From the NCBI GenBank assembly GCA_002841595.1, contig PHAD01000009.1, forward strand, positions 1 to 43,945: 43,945 nucleotides of DNA. Reading direction: 5' to 3'. Under the pieces are notes generated by a model. The model did not search any database. It worked only from the letters and a program-made list of their open reading frames with translations, and was not told the DNA's origin. The translations under genes were made by a program, and so were the position numbers. Below, piece by piece: positions 33,016 to 42,123 of this stretch. The stretch's first letter is position 1, and each line of letters begins with the position of its first letter. The DNA is from Firmicutes bacterium HGW-Firmicutes-12 (lineage in GTDB: Bacteria; Bacillota; Peptococcia; DRI-13; PHAD01).

Positions 33016-36000
33016 ATGAAAAGAACCACAGGGATTTTAGTAATATTCTTTTTACTGATTTCCATTGTTTTACCTTACGGACGCCAAACAGTTATGGGAG
33101 CATCTGGAAGCGATGAGAATCAGGGTGCAACAAAATATGTTAAGCAGGGTGAGAGTATCCAGGCAGCGGTAGTCTTAGCTTCAGCGGGCGATACTATTAT
33201 TATTGAGGCCGGCACATATAATGAAACTATTATTATCAGCAAATCTGGCATAACTCTTAGGGGAGAGAAAGCAGGTAAGGTCACTATTGATGGGAGGCAG
33301 ATAAACAGAGTAATATCCCTTCAAAATCAGGACAATGTTACGCTAGTCAATCTTGTTGTTGCCAATGGAGAAATGAAAGATAATGGAGCAGGAGTTTATG
33401 TTAATCATTGCCGTAATATCACTTTTGAAAATTGTCTGATACAAAATAATCACGCCTGGGAACATGTTAAAAAATCTTATTTAACAGAAGAAGGTGACAC
33501 TGTATTCGAATGGATGTATGAATATTATAAAGGTGGCGGAGTGTATATTGAGGAGAGCAGTATATCTTTTAAAGATTGCCAGATAATGAATAACGTCGCC
33601 GGGTATGGGGCAGGAGTATTTATAGAAGGTGGTTTCGTTAAATTCAACGAATCTAAGTTTTTTATGAATATGGCTCAAGGGACTGAAGGAGATGTAACAT
33701 TTACAGAGAGCTACGGTGGGGCGATATATGCTGAGGATTGTTCGTCTTTGAAATTGAATAACTGCCAATTGAATGTGAACTCGGCCGATTATGGCGGAGC
33801 TATATATACAAAAGGAACAACGATGGATATAGCAGATTGCGAAAGTATTAACTCTAATATTGGTAAAAAAATGGGTGGCGCAATATATAACGAAGAAGGT
33901 CACTTGGCCCTAACAGACAGTGATTTCACTGGAAATGTATGTACCCCTTTTAGGAATAAAAGTATGAGTTCTGCAGGGCAAAACGAAGTGGGGTTCGGGG
34001 GTGCAATCTTTTCAAAAGGTGCATCAGTTGATGTCGAATACTGTCGCTTCGATGATAATGCAGGACACAGTGGCGGTGGGATATACAGTTTAGATAATAA
34101 ATTATCCCTTAACGTCTGTACATTCAGGAATAATATGGCGTTTCAGGCTGAGAAAAACAATTGGGACTCAATCTTAACAATTTTGCAATCATTTTTGCAG
34201 TTCGATCTTCTTTCTATCATATCTAACGCTGTAGGTACGGTTGTTGCCATGTGTGTAGAAAAAGCAATTCAACCGGATGATGCAGTTTTTCCCTGGGATG
34301 GATGGGGACATTTTGGCGGTGAAGGAGCTGCAGTTTATTGCTATAATACTGACCTTAACGTGAGTGGAGGCCAATTCAGAGGTAATACCGCTGATCAGGA
34401 AGGCGGGGCCGTATACTGTATTAATGATGAAAAAGCTACCGGTCAGGTTGAAATAATTGGTGCTGAGCTGGTTCAGAATAAAGCACAAAAGGGCGGAGGT
34501 ATTTTTGTTGCTCAGAAGAATTTTGAAATCAGAGATTGTTCATTCCTAGAGAATAAAGCCGATGCTGTAGGTGGGGGAATTTTCACCTTGACAAAAGGGA
34601 ATATAACAAATTCTGCTTTCACAAATAACAGCGGCGCTATGGGCGGTGGAATATGCAGTAATGGTGTGGTAGATGGAGCAGTTATTGTTAATGAGTGTAC
34701 ATTTAACGAGAATTATGCTCAATATGGTGGTGCCATCGATGCTTCAGGAAGTGGTGAAAATGAAGGTCTAATATTAGAAAATTCAACGATAAACCAAAAC
34801 GAGGCCAATTATGGCGGTGGAGTTAGCATAAGGGCAGGAGATGCAACAGTTAAAAATTGTATTTTGACAAATAACTTTGCAATGAAAAGTGGAGGTGCTC
34901 TGTTAGCATTATCTTCTTATATGCCTTCTTTTAATGATGGAAATACGACCATAAATGTGAATATGACTGAATGCGTTAGCAACGAGGCCAAAGAATCAGG
35001 GGGAGGTATATATAATAGCGGTTCTAATCTATTTATTAACCGATCGAAATTCTTAGAAAATAAGAGCAGAGAAGCTGGAGGAATATTCAGTATAAACGGC
35101 ACTTTCAGGGCTTGCAACAGCCTATTCACAGGTAACTCTGCTGCTTTGCAGGGTTCCGTAGCCATAGTTAAGAATACTAGGACTGCATCGCTTTCAAACT
35201 GTACTATTGTGGAAAACGGATATTGCCCAATAGTTTCTCAGGATTACGTATCACTCAATTTGTATAACAACATAATTGTCAGCAACACTGAAAAGAACAA
35301 GGTGTCTGCTTGGGACGTTATGTCAGTAAATCAGTCTTATATTGAAGCCAAATATAATATTTGTGCTTTGGAAGGCACTGGAAACATCTTTTCTTCCTTG
35401 AATATCTTCCGTAACCCCTCGGAGGGAGATTTCCGCATTCGCTATGATTTGCAAAAATCATATCTTGGACCGATGGATATTGGAAACAATGATTATGTGA
35501 TTGGGAGTAAGGATTTATACGGGAATATAAGGATAGTAGATAACTCCGGTGATGGTCGTGCAATGGTTGACATGGGTGCCTACGAACAGGATATGTTAAA
35601 GGTGGCTTTTTCGGCAGCGCATCCACAGGCAGGTGTTGTTCATGGTAGTCTATCAGGAGAAACTGAGCAATGGGTGCTCAAGGGTAATTCGTTCGATCCT
35701 TCGCTGGTGACTGTCGTACCTGATGACGGTTGGGAGTTTAATTATTGGGAGACACTGGATCACACGAAGGTTTTAAATTTCTCTCAGGTTAATGCAAGCC
35801 TCAAACTTTATGCGAAGTATAAAGAAAAATATGTGGCAGTTGCTTACCAGTTTGATCCCGACAAGTTAAAGCTACCCAACGAAGTTTTAACAGATATATC
35901 TAATCCCAACATATTTAATGGCCGCAGGCCTTATAGCGGCAGTGTTTTATTATACCTTCCCGAAATGCAGCAGTTAATTACTAAAGTTAAACAGTATCAT

Positions 36001-38055
36001 ACTCCTCAAAAACTTGAGATGGAGGGGGTTCGCGGTTGGACTTTCGGATATTGGGATCCCTGGCCCGATTCAGTTGCAGAGGATACAATAATGGTAGCTG
36101 TGGCTCGGCCCACTGTAACCTATGATTTTGGCAATGAAGGATACTATGCTGATGGAAGCAACAAAAAAGTGGTTATTAGCGACTTTACCAGTCCCTTGTT
36201 TGTGCCGACATCCTTAAAAATAAAGACTGACGACAAGCATATATTTCTTGGTTGGAGCAATGAAAAGGAAGGTTCCTTAATAGAACTTCCTAATAAGATT
36301 AGCGAACCTACTACCTATTATGCTGTTTACCGCAATAAAAATATTAAGCTGTCAGTGGAACCAGAAGGTGATGTAGTAATAAAAAAAGGTGATATTTTAC
36401 AAAGAGCTTGCCTTATTGACGACCCAGGAGAAGATAACTTGACAGCTACTGTCAACTACGGTGACGGGACCAGAAAAACAATTCAAGTGGGTAGTAATAG
36501 AAGCTTTAAACTAGAGTATAGATATCAATTAGCAGGAGATTACAATATTAAAATTCAAGTTAAAGGCAGTGATGACTGTAAAGGAACACTTGAATTAAAT
36601 GTTAAAGTAAAGAACACTATTCCTATTCTTATACTGGGGCAGGATGAAGATATTAATGAAGGGAGCATGTTTGAAAGAACCTGTGCTTTTGTTGATCCTG
36701 ATCCCGGCATATGGAGGATTACTGCTGATTACAATAACAAATTAGGTCCTGAAAATATTCCCTGGGAAAAGGATGGATTAAACGAACAAGAAAAAGTCTT
36801 TCAAATCAAAATGAAATGTTTTGGATGGAAGGATAAACACACAATTGACGTGGTAGTAGAGGACGAAGATGGCGGGACAGACACAGGAAGAATCGTCATG
36901 AATGTTATGAACGTTGCTCCGCTTGTTTTTGCCGGATTAGATGAGGTAATAAATAGGGGCATCCTGTTTACCAGAACTATATCCTTTAAGGATCCGGGAC
37001 CCGATGAATGGGGCATTGAAGTGGATTATGGTGATGGCAATACCCAGCAAAATGTAAAATCTAATAATGACAAAACATTGAATCTTAAGCATGTTTACAT
37101 GGAAACAGGAAGCTATATTGTAACTGTATGTGTTAATGATGGTGACGGTGGAATAGGTGAAGACAGTTTCCAAATCAGGGTTAAGGACTATATCTTAAAG
37201 TATGAAGCAGGGGATGATGTAACAGTAACTGAAGGGAAGTCCTGTATTCGGGAGATACCGATAATTGGTCCTGTCGAGAAAATAAAAGGGATAGAAGTTG
37301 ATTATGGGGATGGAACCAATATACAACAGTATAATGCTACTAGGAACCTGCTGTTGAACCATAGTTTCCCTGATGATGGTAAATACAAGGTTAATATAAA
37401 AATTACAGATGTGGATGGGGATGAGTATAAGGATAGCTTTAATGTTACTGTAGAAAATTTCATTCCCGTGGTGAATGCAGAAAGCAGAACTGACGCAGGC
37501 GTTAATCAAACCTGTAATTTTTCAGGTGCATTTATTGATCCTGGTCAGGATAGCTGGAGTGCAGAAGTGAACTATGGCGATAGCTCGCTTTGGCAGAAGC
37601 TATCCTTAAGTGGAAAGAACTTTACTCTTAGCCACAGCTATTGTACCCCGGGGGATTACACAGTCACTGTGCGTGTTACAGATGATGATAATGGTGTAGG
37701 AGAAGGAACCTGCCGGGTATACGTGAGAAGCTCAGGAAGTTCTCTTTCTGATGAGGCTAGGTTAAGCAGTATGGCAGTGGATGCAGGAGGCATTCTAACC
37801 ACAGTATTTGATCCTGATACAACGAATTATCTGATAAACCCGAATGCTGGTACGATGAATATAACAGCAAGTGCAATGGAGCCCAATGCCACAATAGCTG
37901 TCAGCATTGCTGGTGGTCCACCTGTAAATTATGGTAATACAGCTGTTATTAATGTTGACGGTGATTTTTATGGCAACGCAGTGATAATCACTGTCACTGC
38001 AGAGAATGGCATTTCTACAGCACTTTACACTGTAAATATAGCAGCGGGTGTGTAA
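33016..38055 (+). CDS. Giant secreted beta-helix / PKD surface protein
   Basis: A 1679-residue exported protein. Order of parts: signal peptide (1-29); a long right-handed beta-helix (about 40-860) with many GGGIYxxx, NNxAxxGGAI and FxxNxAxxGGG turns like Pmp/POMP and PbH1 repeats; two InlB/MucBP-like modules (about 862-940 and 1035-1110, WEFNYWETLD and KHIFLGWSNEKEG); four PKD domains with VxYGDG/YGDS cores and one degenerate repeat (about 1110-1575); and a C-terminal cadherin-like beta-sandwich (about 1580-1679, LSSMAVDAGG...TVTAENGISTALYTVNI). No LPXTG is visible. An in-frame GTG at 32983 precedes the SD and is rejected. It is likely a cell-surface adhesin or polysaccharide-binding protein. 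Confidence 0.9.
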   Translation: MKRTTGILVIFFLLISIVLPYGRQTVMGASGSDENQGATKYVKQGESIQAAVVLASAGDTIIIEAGTYNETIIISKSGITLRGEKAGKVTIDGRQINRVISLQNQDNVTLVNLVVANGEMKDNGAGVYVNHCRNITFENCLIQNNHAWEHVKKSYLTEEGDTVFEWMYEYYKGGGVYIEESSISFKDCQIMNNVAGYGAGVFIEGGFVKFNESKFFMNMAQGTEGDVTFTESYGGAIYAEDCSSLKLNNCQLNVNSADYGGAIYTKGTTMDIADCESINSNIGKKMGGAIYNEEGHLALTDSDFTGNVCTPFRNKSMSSAGQNEVGFGGAIFSKGASVDVEYCRFDDNAGHSGGGIYSLDNKLSLNVCTFRNNMAFQAEKNNWDSILTILQSFLQFDLLSIISNAVGTVVAMCVEKAIQPDDAVFPWDGWGHFGGEGAAVYCYNTDLNVSGGQFRGNTADQEGGAVYCINDEKATGQVEIIGAELVQNKAQKGGGIFVAQKNFEIRDCSFLENKADAVGGGIFTLTKGNITNSAFTNNSGAMGGGICSNGVVDGAVIVNECTFNENYAQYGGAIDASGSGENEGLILENSTINQNEANYGGGVSIRAGDATVKNCILTNNFAMKSGGALLALSSYMPSFNDGNTTINVNMTECVSNEAKESGGGIYNSGSNLFINRSKFLENKSREAGGIFSINGTFRACNSLFTGNSAALQGSVAIVKNTRTASLSNCTIVENGYCPIVSQDYVSLNLYNNIIVSNTEKNKVSAWDVMSVNQSYIEAKYNICALEGTGNIFSSLNIFRNPSEGDFRIRYDLQKSYLGPMDIGNNDYVIGSKDLYGNIRIVDNSGDGRAMVDMGAYEQDMLKVAFSAAHPQAGVVHGSLSGETEQWVLKGNSFDPSLVTVVPDDGWEFNYWETLDHTKVLNFSQVNASLKLYAKYKEKYVAVAYQFDPDKLKLPNEVLTDISNPNIFNGRRPYSGSVLLYLPEMQQLITKVKQYHTPQKLEMEGVRGWTFGYWDPWPDSVAEDTIMVAVARPTVTYDFGNEGYYADGSNKKVVISDFTSPLFVPTSLKIKTDDKHIFLGWSNEKEGSLIELPNKISEPTTYYAVYRNKNIKLSVEPEGDVVIKKGDILQRACLIDDPGEDNLTATVNYGDGTRKTIQVGSNRSFKLEYRYQLAGDYNIKIQVKGSDDCKGTLELNVKVKNTIPILILGQDEDINEGSMFERTCAFVDPDPGIWRITADYNNKLGPENIPWEKDGLNEQEKVFQIKMKCFGWKDKHTIDVVVEDEDGGTDTGRIVMNVMNVAPLVFAGLDEVINRGILFTRTISFKDPGPDEWGIEVDYGDGNTQQNVKSNNDKTLNLKHVYMETGSYIVTVCVNDGDGGIGEDSFQIRVKDYILKYEAGDDVTVTEGKSCIREIPIIGPVEKIKGIEVDYGDGTNIQQYNATRNLLLNHSFPDDGKYKVNIKITDVDGDEYKDSFNVTVENFIPVVNAESRTDAGVNQTCNFSGAFIDPGQDSWSAEVNYGDSSLWQKLSLSGKNFTLSHSYCTPGDYTVTVRVTDDDNGVGEGTCRVYVRSSGSSLSDEARLSSMAVDAGGILTTVFDPDTTNYLINPNAGTMNITASAMEPNATIAVSIAGGPPVNYGNTAVINVDGDFYGNAVIITVTAENGISTALYTVNIAAGV

Positions 38056-38063
38056 AATAGTAA

Positions 38064-38349
38064 TTGAAACTTGATAACATAAAGATATGCTATTTAAAAA
38101 TAGATAGAGGTGTTGATATTGAAAAGCGAATACTGGATGAGTTGAAAACCCTCAAGGATATCATAGTGACGCGATTGGCATCATATCCTGTGACGGTTAC
38201 TAAATGGGGTGATTATGTGAACTTTAAGGAACTATTGAAAACTGACTGATTACTATTATGATGACGTTGCTGACAACTTAAATAAAAATGCTCCGGGAAC
38301 CTTTAACAAAGCCTTGGGACCAGGCGCTATCGGAAAAATAATATTCTAA
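38064..38349 (+). pseudogene. Unassigned remnant after the giant gene
   Basis: A TTG frame to 38249 (...KIDRGVDIEKRILDELKTLKDIIVTRLASYP...) continues in another register (DYYYDDVADNLNKNAPGTF...IGKIIF) to 38349, which indicates a frameshift in a former gene. There is no clear ribosome site and I do not recognise the family. Confidence 0.4.
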
Positions 38350-38354
38350 TAGAA

Positions 38355-38396
38355 AACCCCGATGGATCAGAAAACTGAGTCCATCGGGGTTAATTC
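38355..38396 (+). terminator. Terminator
   Basis: AACCCCGATGGA (38355-38366) pairs with TCCATCGGGGTT (38380-38391), followed by AATTC; a weak T run but a stable stem. Confidence 0.7.
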
Positions 38397-38511
38397 AATC
38401 TAAGCAAGTATTTAAAGAAGAAAAAATCACAGCGGTTGCAGATACCGGATTATTAATATATGGTAGATTTTATTTTGCCCTGATGCCCTGTATTTCAGGA
38501 ATATTTGCCAT

Positions 38512-39561
38512 TCAAAATACATAGTCGCATTTTTCGGAAATACGCAGCTTATGAAAATATTCGTTTTCTTTTGGTATCCACAGCGCAACGAACTTTTCAA
38601 GCATTTCGGCTCCACTCCGATTAAGAATACGGATTTTTTGCGTTTCATAATCAGCGGTCAGGAAAGCTTTAAGATCATAAACATCACCAAAATACGGATG
38701 TAGACTATACGATCCTTCGATTACCGTCATTATTTTCGGATTTACATTTACGCTGTCGGCAAAATTCATTTTGCCGCAGTCAAATACGCGATAAGTAAAT
38801 TCACTTCCTTGAAAAATACGGCTGATGACCTCATCATAAAAATGTTCGTAATCAACGTTACCACCGATCTCGCAAAGTCGTTTAGTACTTCGCTTATTTT
38901 GAGGGAGAAAAAAATGATCCATATGGACTATGTTACAATTGTAAGTTTTTGCTATCAAATTTGCAAGCGTGCTTTTGCCCGCGCCGGCATTTCCATCTAT
39001 CGCAAGAAGCAGATTTAATTTTGCACGCAACAAAGTTTCTATTTTACAAAACAACGGAAAAAAATCACAATACATTTTTTTTACTACCCGATAAGAAGGC
39101 GCATAGTATTGGTGATATATGCTGCTGTGGTTGACAGCGGCATAACCGCTTTTTTTGTATAGCGCAAGTACCTGTTTAAGTTCATTGCCGTCAAAGGGTA
39201 AAACTTTGTCCGCGTAAAGCCTTGAAAGCAGGCTTAGCTTGCTTTCAAGGCCAAATAGCGAACCAGTATGTGTATTCGCCGTGTTTACAAAGAAACGGCT
39301 TAATGTTGAAACGCTGAGATTTTCTGCTTTTGCCGCCGGAAGATTTAGACGGCACAAGCCGTTTCCAATATTGTCATAGATATCCTCAGGCGAAGAATTG
39401 ATACTATTCCATTCATCCGTAAGCTGCTCAAGGCCCTCAGACTCATTTTTCAACAAATGGCCGCATCCAAATTCATTTTGATAGATGAGCTTTATGATAT
39501 CAATTATTTGAAGATTTGGATACTTTCTACAATGCTGTACTAATATTTCTTCAAGTTCCAT
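38512..39561 (-). CDS. P-loop kinase, uridine-kinase/PRK-like domain with N-terminal extension
   Basis: This 349-residue protein has residues 1-180 of an all-helical region with the start ELEEILVQHCRKYPNLQIIDIIKLIYQNEFGCGHL (quoted by key words), a form known in Firmicute kinases. A P-loop kinase domain with DGNAGAGKST (189-198), a strand-2 HMDHFF, and VIEGSYSLHPYF then follows, as in uridine kinase and related nucleoside kinases. It probably phosphorylates a small nucleoside-like or sugar substrate. The ribosome site region is AT-rich. It lies just beyond an ECF S-component remnant on the same strand (stop of the remnant about 39565), suggesting a former transporter-kinase salvage pair. Confidence 0.8.
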   Translation of the reverse strand: MELEEILVQHCRKYPNLQIIDIIKLIYQNEFGCGHLLKNESEGLEQLTDEWNSINSSPEDIYDNIGNGLCRLNLPAAKAENLSVSTLSRFFVNTANTHTGSLFGLESKLSLLSRLYADKVLPFDGNELKQVLALYKKSGYAAVNHSSIYHQYYAPSYRVVKKMYCDFFPLFCKIETLLRAKLNLLLAIDGNAGAGKSTLANLIAKTYNCNIVHMDHFFLPQNKRSTKRLCEIGGNVDYEHFYDEVISRIFQGSEFTYRVFDCGKMNFADSVNVNPKIMTVIEGSYSLHPYFGDVYDLKAFLTADYETQKIRILNRSGAEMLEKFVALWIPKENEYFHKLRISEKCDYVF

Positions 39562-39960
39562 TTGTTAAACCGTATGTATGAGATTTGCACGCTGCAGCGC
39601 AAAGACAATGACCGGAATTAGAATGATCTGGATAATGATGCCTGGAATGGCATTGATAAATGCGCCATTGAGGAAAAACATCAAGGTAAAAGCATTTCCT
39701 TTTATGCCATAGAGCAATAAGGATGCGATTCCCCAAACGATTCTGCCGCCGATCATTGAAAGAATCAAGGTAATCTAGATATATAATGCTTTTTTAGGCA
39801 GCAATTTATAAAAAACACCTGCTAATAATCCATATGCCGCAAGCTCGAATGCCATTGCCAGTGCTGTCGGATAGATTGGCGGCATACCGGCAATAACAGA
39901 GCGCAAAAATTTATTTTTGTCTACTTTCTGACTTTTTTGTTGATTTTTTTGTAGAAGAAG
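39562..39960 (-). pseudogene. ECF transporter S-component gene with a nonsense codon and truncated 5' end
   Basis: Reading leftward, [44 protein letters not shown] is followed by a TAG (near 39775), then ITLILSMIGGRIVWGIASLLLYGIKG...AIPGIIIQIILIPVIVFALQRANLI. This is a membrane S-component (five to six helices) of an energy-coupling-factor uptake system. The N-terminal helices and start are not recoverable. A 67-residue shortened form from an internal ATG (39768) could exist but would lack half the helices. Confidence 0.65.
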
Positions 39961-40143
39961 CTGATGAAATCGTGCAATCTCTGAAACGATTTTTGAAACG
40001 AGTACTATAAGAGCGAGATGCGGTCATTATATCCGAAAAGCTTATTGCTCCCTGCGGGATGAATTGCAGCTTACTTAACAAACAGATATTCTGCAAGAAA
40101 TATAATGAACGCTACGCACAAAATACCATATGAGACAGTATAT

Positions 40144-40172
40144 TTGAGATGCTAGTACAAGTGTGGTATAAT
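40144..40172 (+). promoter_or_regulatory. Promoter of the mntA-hepT pair
   Basis: TTGAGA (40144-40149), a 17-base spacer, then TGGTATAAT with TATAAT at 40167-40172 and an extended TG. This is one of the best promoters in the window and lies 44 bases before the MntA-like gene. Confidence 0.75.
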
Positions 40173-40215
40173 TTAACAAAAGGATTTTTGTAATTTTGAA
40201 AGAGGGCGCTAAATA

Positions 40216-40527
40216 ATGAGCATTAAACAGGAAGAATTGGCTACTTACTATGCACAAAAATACCCTCTGACTTTTGCTAAAGACGTAATAAAGCATAAAG
40301 GGCAGAAACTCCTTTATGTCTTCGATTTTTTTAACCTTAAACGGCCGTTATTTACATTTTGGTCTGATGTTGATTTGGCAGTATGGGGTATCACAGATGA
40401 CAAGTTTTATGCAGCAGTTGGAGTTGTGACCAGAATAAATAGCGATTTTAAAGTTGATTTAATTGATGCTCAAGCATGCCGCGATTCCTTGTGTAAAACC
40501 ATTGAAAGTGAGGGAATCGAAGTATGA
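40216..40527 (+). CDS. mntA: MntA-type nucleotidyltransferase antitoxin, GS motif not recognisable
   Basis: This 103-residue protein has the minimal nucleotidyltransferase active-site pair WSDVDLAVWGI (Asp51, Asp53) and the downstream VDLID strand. MntA antitoxins use a GSx10DxD motif to AMPylate the HepT toxin. Here the positions where Gly-Ser should stand (11-12 residues before Asp51) read Phe39-Asn40 in VFDFFNLKRPLFTFWSDVD. The fold may survive but catalysis is doubtful. Its stop overlaps the next start (ATGA), the standard HepT-MntA arrangement but with MntA first. Confidence 0.75.
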   Translation: MSIKQEELATYYAQKYPLTFAKDVIKHKGQKLLYVFDFFNLKRPLFTFWSDVDLAVWGITDDKFYAAVGVVTRINSDFKVDLIDAQACRDSLCKTIESEGIEV

Positions 40528-41006
40528 ATAAAGAATACTTAACGTTAATCAGTAGAATTCGTGAGGAATTATCTGAAATCGAACAGATTATTGATCGGAC
40601 CCAGGAAGGATGGGAACGAGCCGGCAAAACGGGTGATGATTATTATCTGGATAGTGTTGCATTAAATCTTCATAGTTTTTATACTGCCCTGGAGCGGGTT
40701 TTTGAATTAATTGCGACTAATGTAGACCAAACAAGGCCAAAAGCAGATAACTGGCCTCAGGAGCTTATAAGGCAGATGGCATCAGAAATTGAGTTAGTAC
40801 GTCCTGCGGTAATTTCAAAAGAAGTGAGAAATACTCTTGATGAATACCGAGGGTTTCGACATATAGTGAGAAACGTCTATAGTTATCAGTTATCTAAAAG
40901 TAAGATGGCGCCTTTGGTTAATAAACAAATCGAGGCCTTTAATCAAATCAAAAAGGAAATAGATGAGTTCTTATTCTTTTTAGAGACAAGAGCTAAAGCG
41001 AAATAA
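40524..41006 (+). CDS. hepT: HepT-like ribonuclease toxin (HEPN, DUF86-like)
   Basis: This 160-residue all-helical HEPN protein carries a catalytic-type motif FRHIVRNVYSY near the C-terminus. Canonical HepT uses R-x4-H-x-Y; here the pattern is Arg112-x4-Asn117-x-Tyr119, so the usual His is Asn, although neighbouring His113 and Arg116 are polar. It is encoded in overlap with the MntA-like protein, and the two likely form a toxin-antitoxin or regulatory complex. Complete, with a normal length for the family variant. Confidence 0.8.
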   Translation: MNKEYLTLISRIREELSEIEQIIDRTQEGWERAGKTGDDYYLDSVALNLHSFYTALERVFELIATNVDQTRPKADNWPQELIRQMASEIELVRPAVISKEVRNTLDEYRGFRHIVRNVYSYQLSKSKMAPLVNKQIEAFNQIKKEIDEFLFFLETRAKAK

Positions 41007-41323
41007 TTAGTTTTGTTATCACTCAGCTAAGCTGTCGCTTTTTTTAAGAGTAAGATTACAAATTAACGTTTAATAGTTCAGCCGACTAACGTGCTTTCGT
41101 GCATTTTAGTGGGCTTTTTAAATTTAAACAATGCCTCCACAATAACGCGACCAACTTTTATTTGAAAGTTCGTACCAAACTTTTTAGGTCTCATAAACGT
41201 TTTAATAATAGAATAGTAATCGTATTATGGTAAACACATCTATAAACTTTATAAGAAAAAATAGAAAATATGTTTATTTGGAAGCCGATATGCTGGAAGC
41301 AGAAGAAAAGGAGATGCATGAAT
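41007..41323 (+). other. Intergenic with possible sigma-factor tail
   Basis: A weak hairpin (about 41081-41121) and a short frame ending at about 41330 (...YVYLEADMLEAEEKEMHEYETD) that overlaps the next start by an ATGA-like junction. This arrangement is like the end of an ECF sigma gene abutting its anti-sigma gene, but too little remains to be sure. Confidence 0.35.
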
Positions 41324-41640
41324 ATGAAACAGATTGAGCTATTAATCAGAGAATATCAAAATATCGAAATTCCAAAAGAATTGGAGTTTACGGTAGGAAA
41401 AACGATGAATAGCTTTAGACATCGCAGGACGAAAAACAGGAATATCGTTAGATTTGCATCATTAATTTAAGCCCAGTGACTGCCAGTGCTTTGTTCAAAA
41501 TACCAGTTCTACAAGAATTGGTCCGGATAGTCACTATTGAGGAACTGGTATATCAGAGAGATATCTATAAAACAAACATAAAATGTTCCATTCCTTTCGC
41601 TGTGCTCAAGGCACAAAAATTCAATAAAAGTTTCACCCCC
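41318..41640 (+). pseudogene. Remnant of an RsiV/RsgI-like anti-sigma or DUF4163-type gene
   Basis: MKQIELLIREYQNIEIPKELEFTVGKTMNSFR...NIVRFASLI (41324-41470) is the cytoplasmic N-terminus expected of such membrane anti-sigma-like proteins. Just downstream, in a different register, VTASALFKIPVLQELVRIVTIEELVYQRD matches the NxSPAFAKAxxxVPVLGxLxKVxTFREY strand after their membrane helix. The membrane span and most of the ectodomain are deleted. Confidence 0.55.
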
Positions 41641-41644
41641 TGAG

Positions 41645-41653
41645 TGATATAAT
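41645..41653 (+). promoter_or_regulatory. Extended -10 promoter of the attenuator RNA
   Basis: TGATATAAT (TGnTATAAT, hexamer at 41648-41653) with no good -35. Transcription would start near 41660, giving a leader of about 135 nt ending at the terminator at 41796. Confidence 0.6.
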
Positions 41654-41659
41654 TTATTG

Positions 41660-41796
41660 GGATAAGCAGATACACTACAGAGCACGGGGAGATGAGTGGT
41701 GTAGGGTTTAGGACCCTGCCCGCATAGGAAGTTTATGGTAGAATTTAAACCCTGTAGGTAGGCCTAACTAGGCTCACCTGCAGGGGATCTTTTTGT
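41660..41796 (+). ncRNA. Candidate attenuator / riboswitch-like leader RNA
   Basis: A hairpin AGGGT/ACCCT (41703-41717), a purine-rich GGGGAGATGAG, and a strong terminator CCCTGTAGGT (41750-41759) with ACCTGCAGGG (41776-41785), nested GCCT/AGGC, then a T run. AGGGTTTA (41703-41710) can instead pair perfectly with TAAACCCT (41746-41753), which uses up the terminator's 5' arm. This mutually exclusive pairing is the hallmark of a transcription attenuator. I do not recognise a known riboswitch class. Confidence 0.55.
41750..41796 (+). terminator. Intrinsic terminator of the leader RNA
   Basis: Ten-base-pair stem with an inner GCCT-AACT-AGGC helix, followed by GGGATCTTTTT. Confidence 0.8.
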
Positions 41797-41931
41797 TATC
41801 AATGATTGTTAAATAATAATAACTCTTAGTGGGGTTATTACATTTTGAGGATTGCATTTGTCGGTATAGATTGCAATTGAATTATTGTGTAAAATTTAGG
41901 TATACTTGGATAATTATTATCAAAAGATGCT

Positions 41932-41959
41932 TTGACAAATTTAGAAACCATTATATACT
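41932..41959 (+). promoter_or_regulatory. mazEF-type promoter, second copy
   Basis: TTGACA (41932-41937), 16-base spacer, TATACT (41954-41959). The surrounding TTTGACAAATTTAGAAAC matches the promoter block at the intact mazEF (19683). It now lies upstream of the mazF fragment and the FN3 gene. Confidence 0.65.
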
Positions 41960-41982
41960 GAGACTGAGATAAACTATACGTA

Positions 41983-42108
41983 TACTACGTCTGCCGTATT
42001 ACAAAGACAAATCGTCAGTTCCCGTTGCATGTATCTCTTGATGGCAGAACAAAGACAACGGGTGTGATTATGTATGAACAGGTAAATACCACATTTATAT
42101 TAAACTAG
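41983..42108 (+). pseudogene. mazF fragment (second mazEF copy, mostly deleted)
   Basis: VYYVCRITKTNRQFPLHVSL and RTKTTGVIMYEQV match the middle of the intact MazF at 19970 (VCPITNTNREFPLHVAL...RTKTTGLVMCEQV). The antitoxin gene and the first about 40 codons of mazF are deleted, so the promoter sits directly in front of the fragment. The remainder after EQV is different and stops at 42108. Confidence 0.85.
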
Positions 42109-42123
42109 AAGGTGATGAGTTAA

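Noticed and set aside
41480-41570. Inverted ACCAGTTC/GAACTGGT repeat as an operator
   Set aside because: It falls within the coding remnant of the anti-sigma-like gene and is better explained by that.
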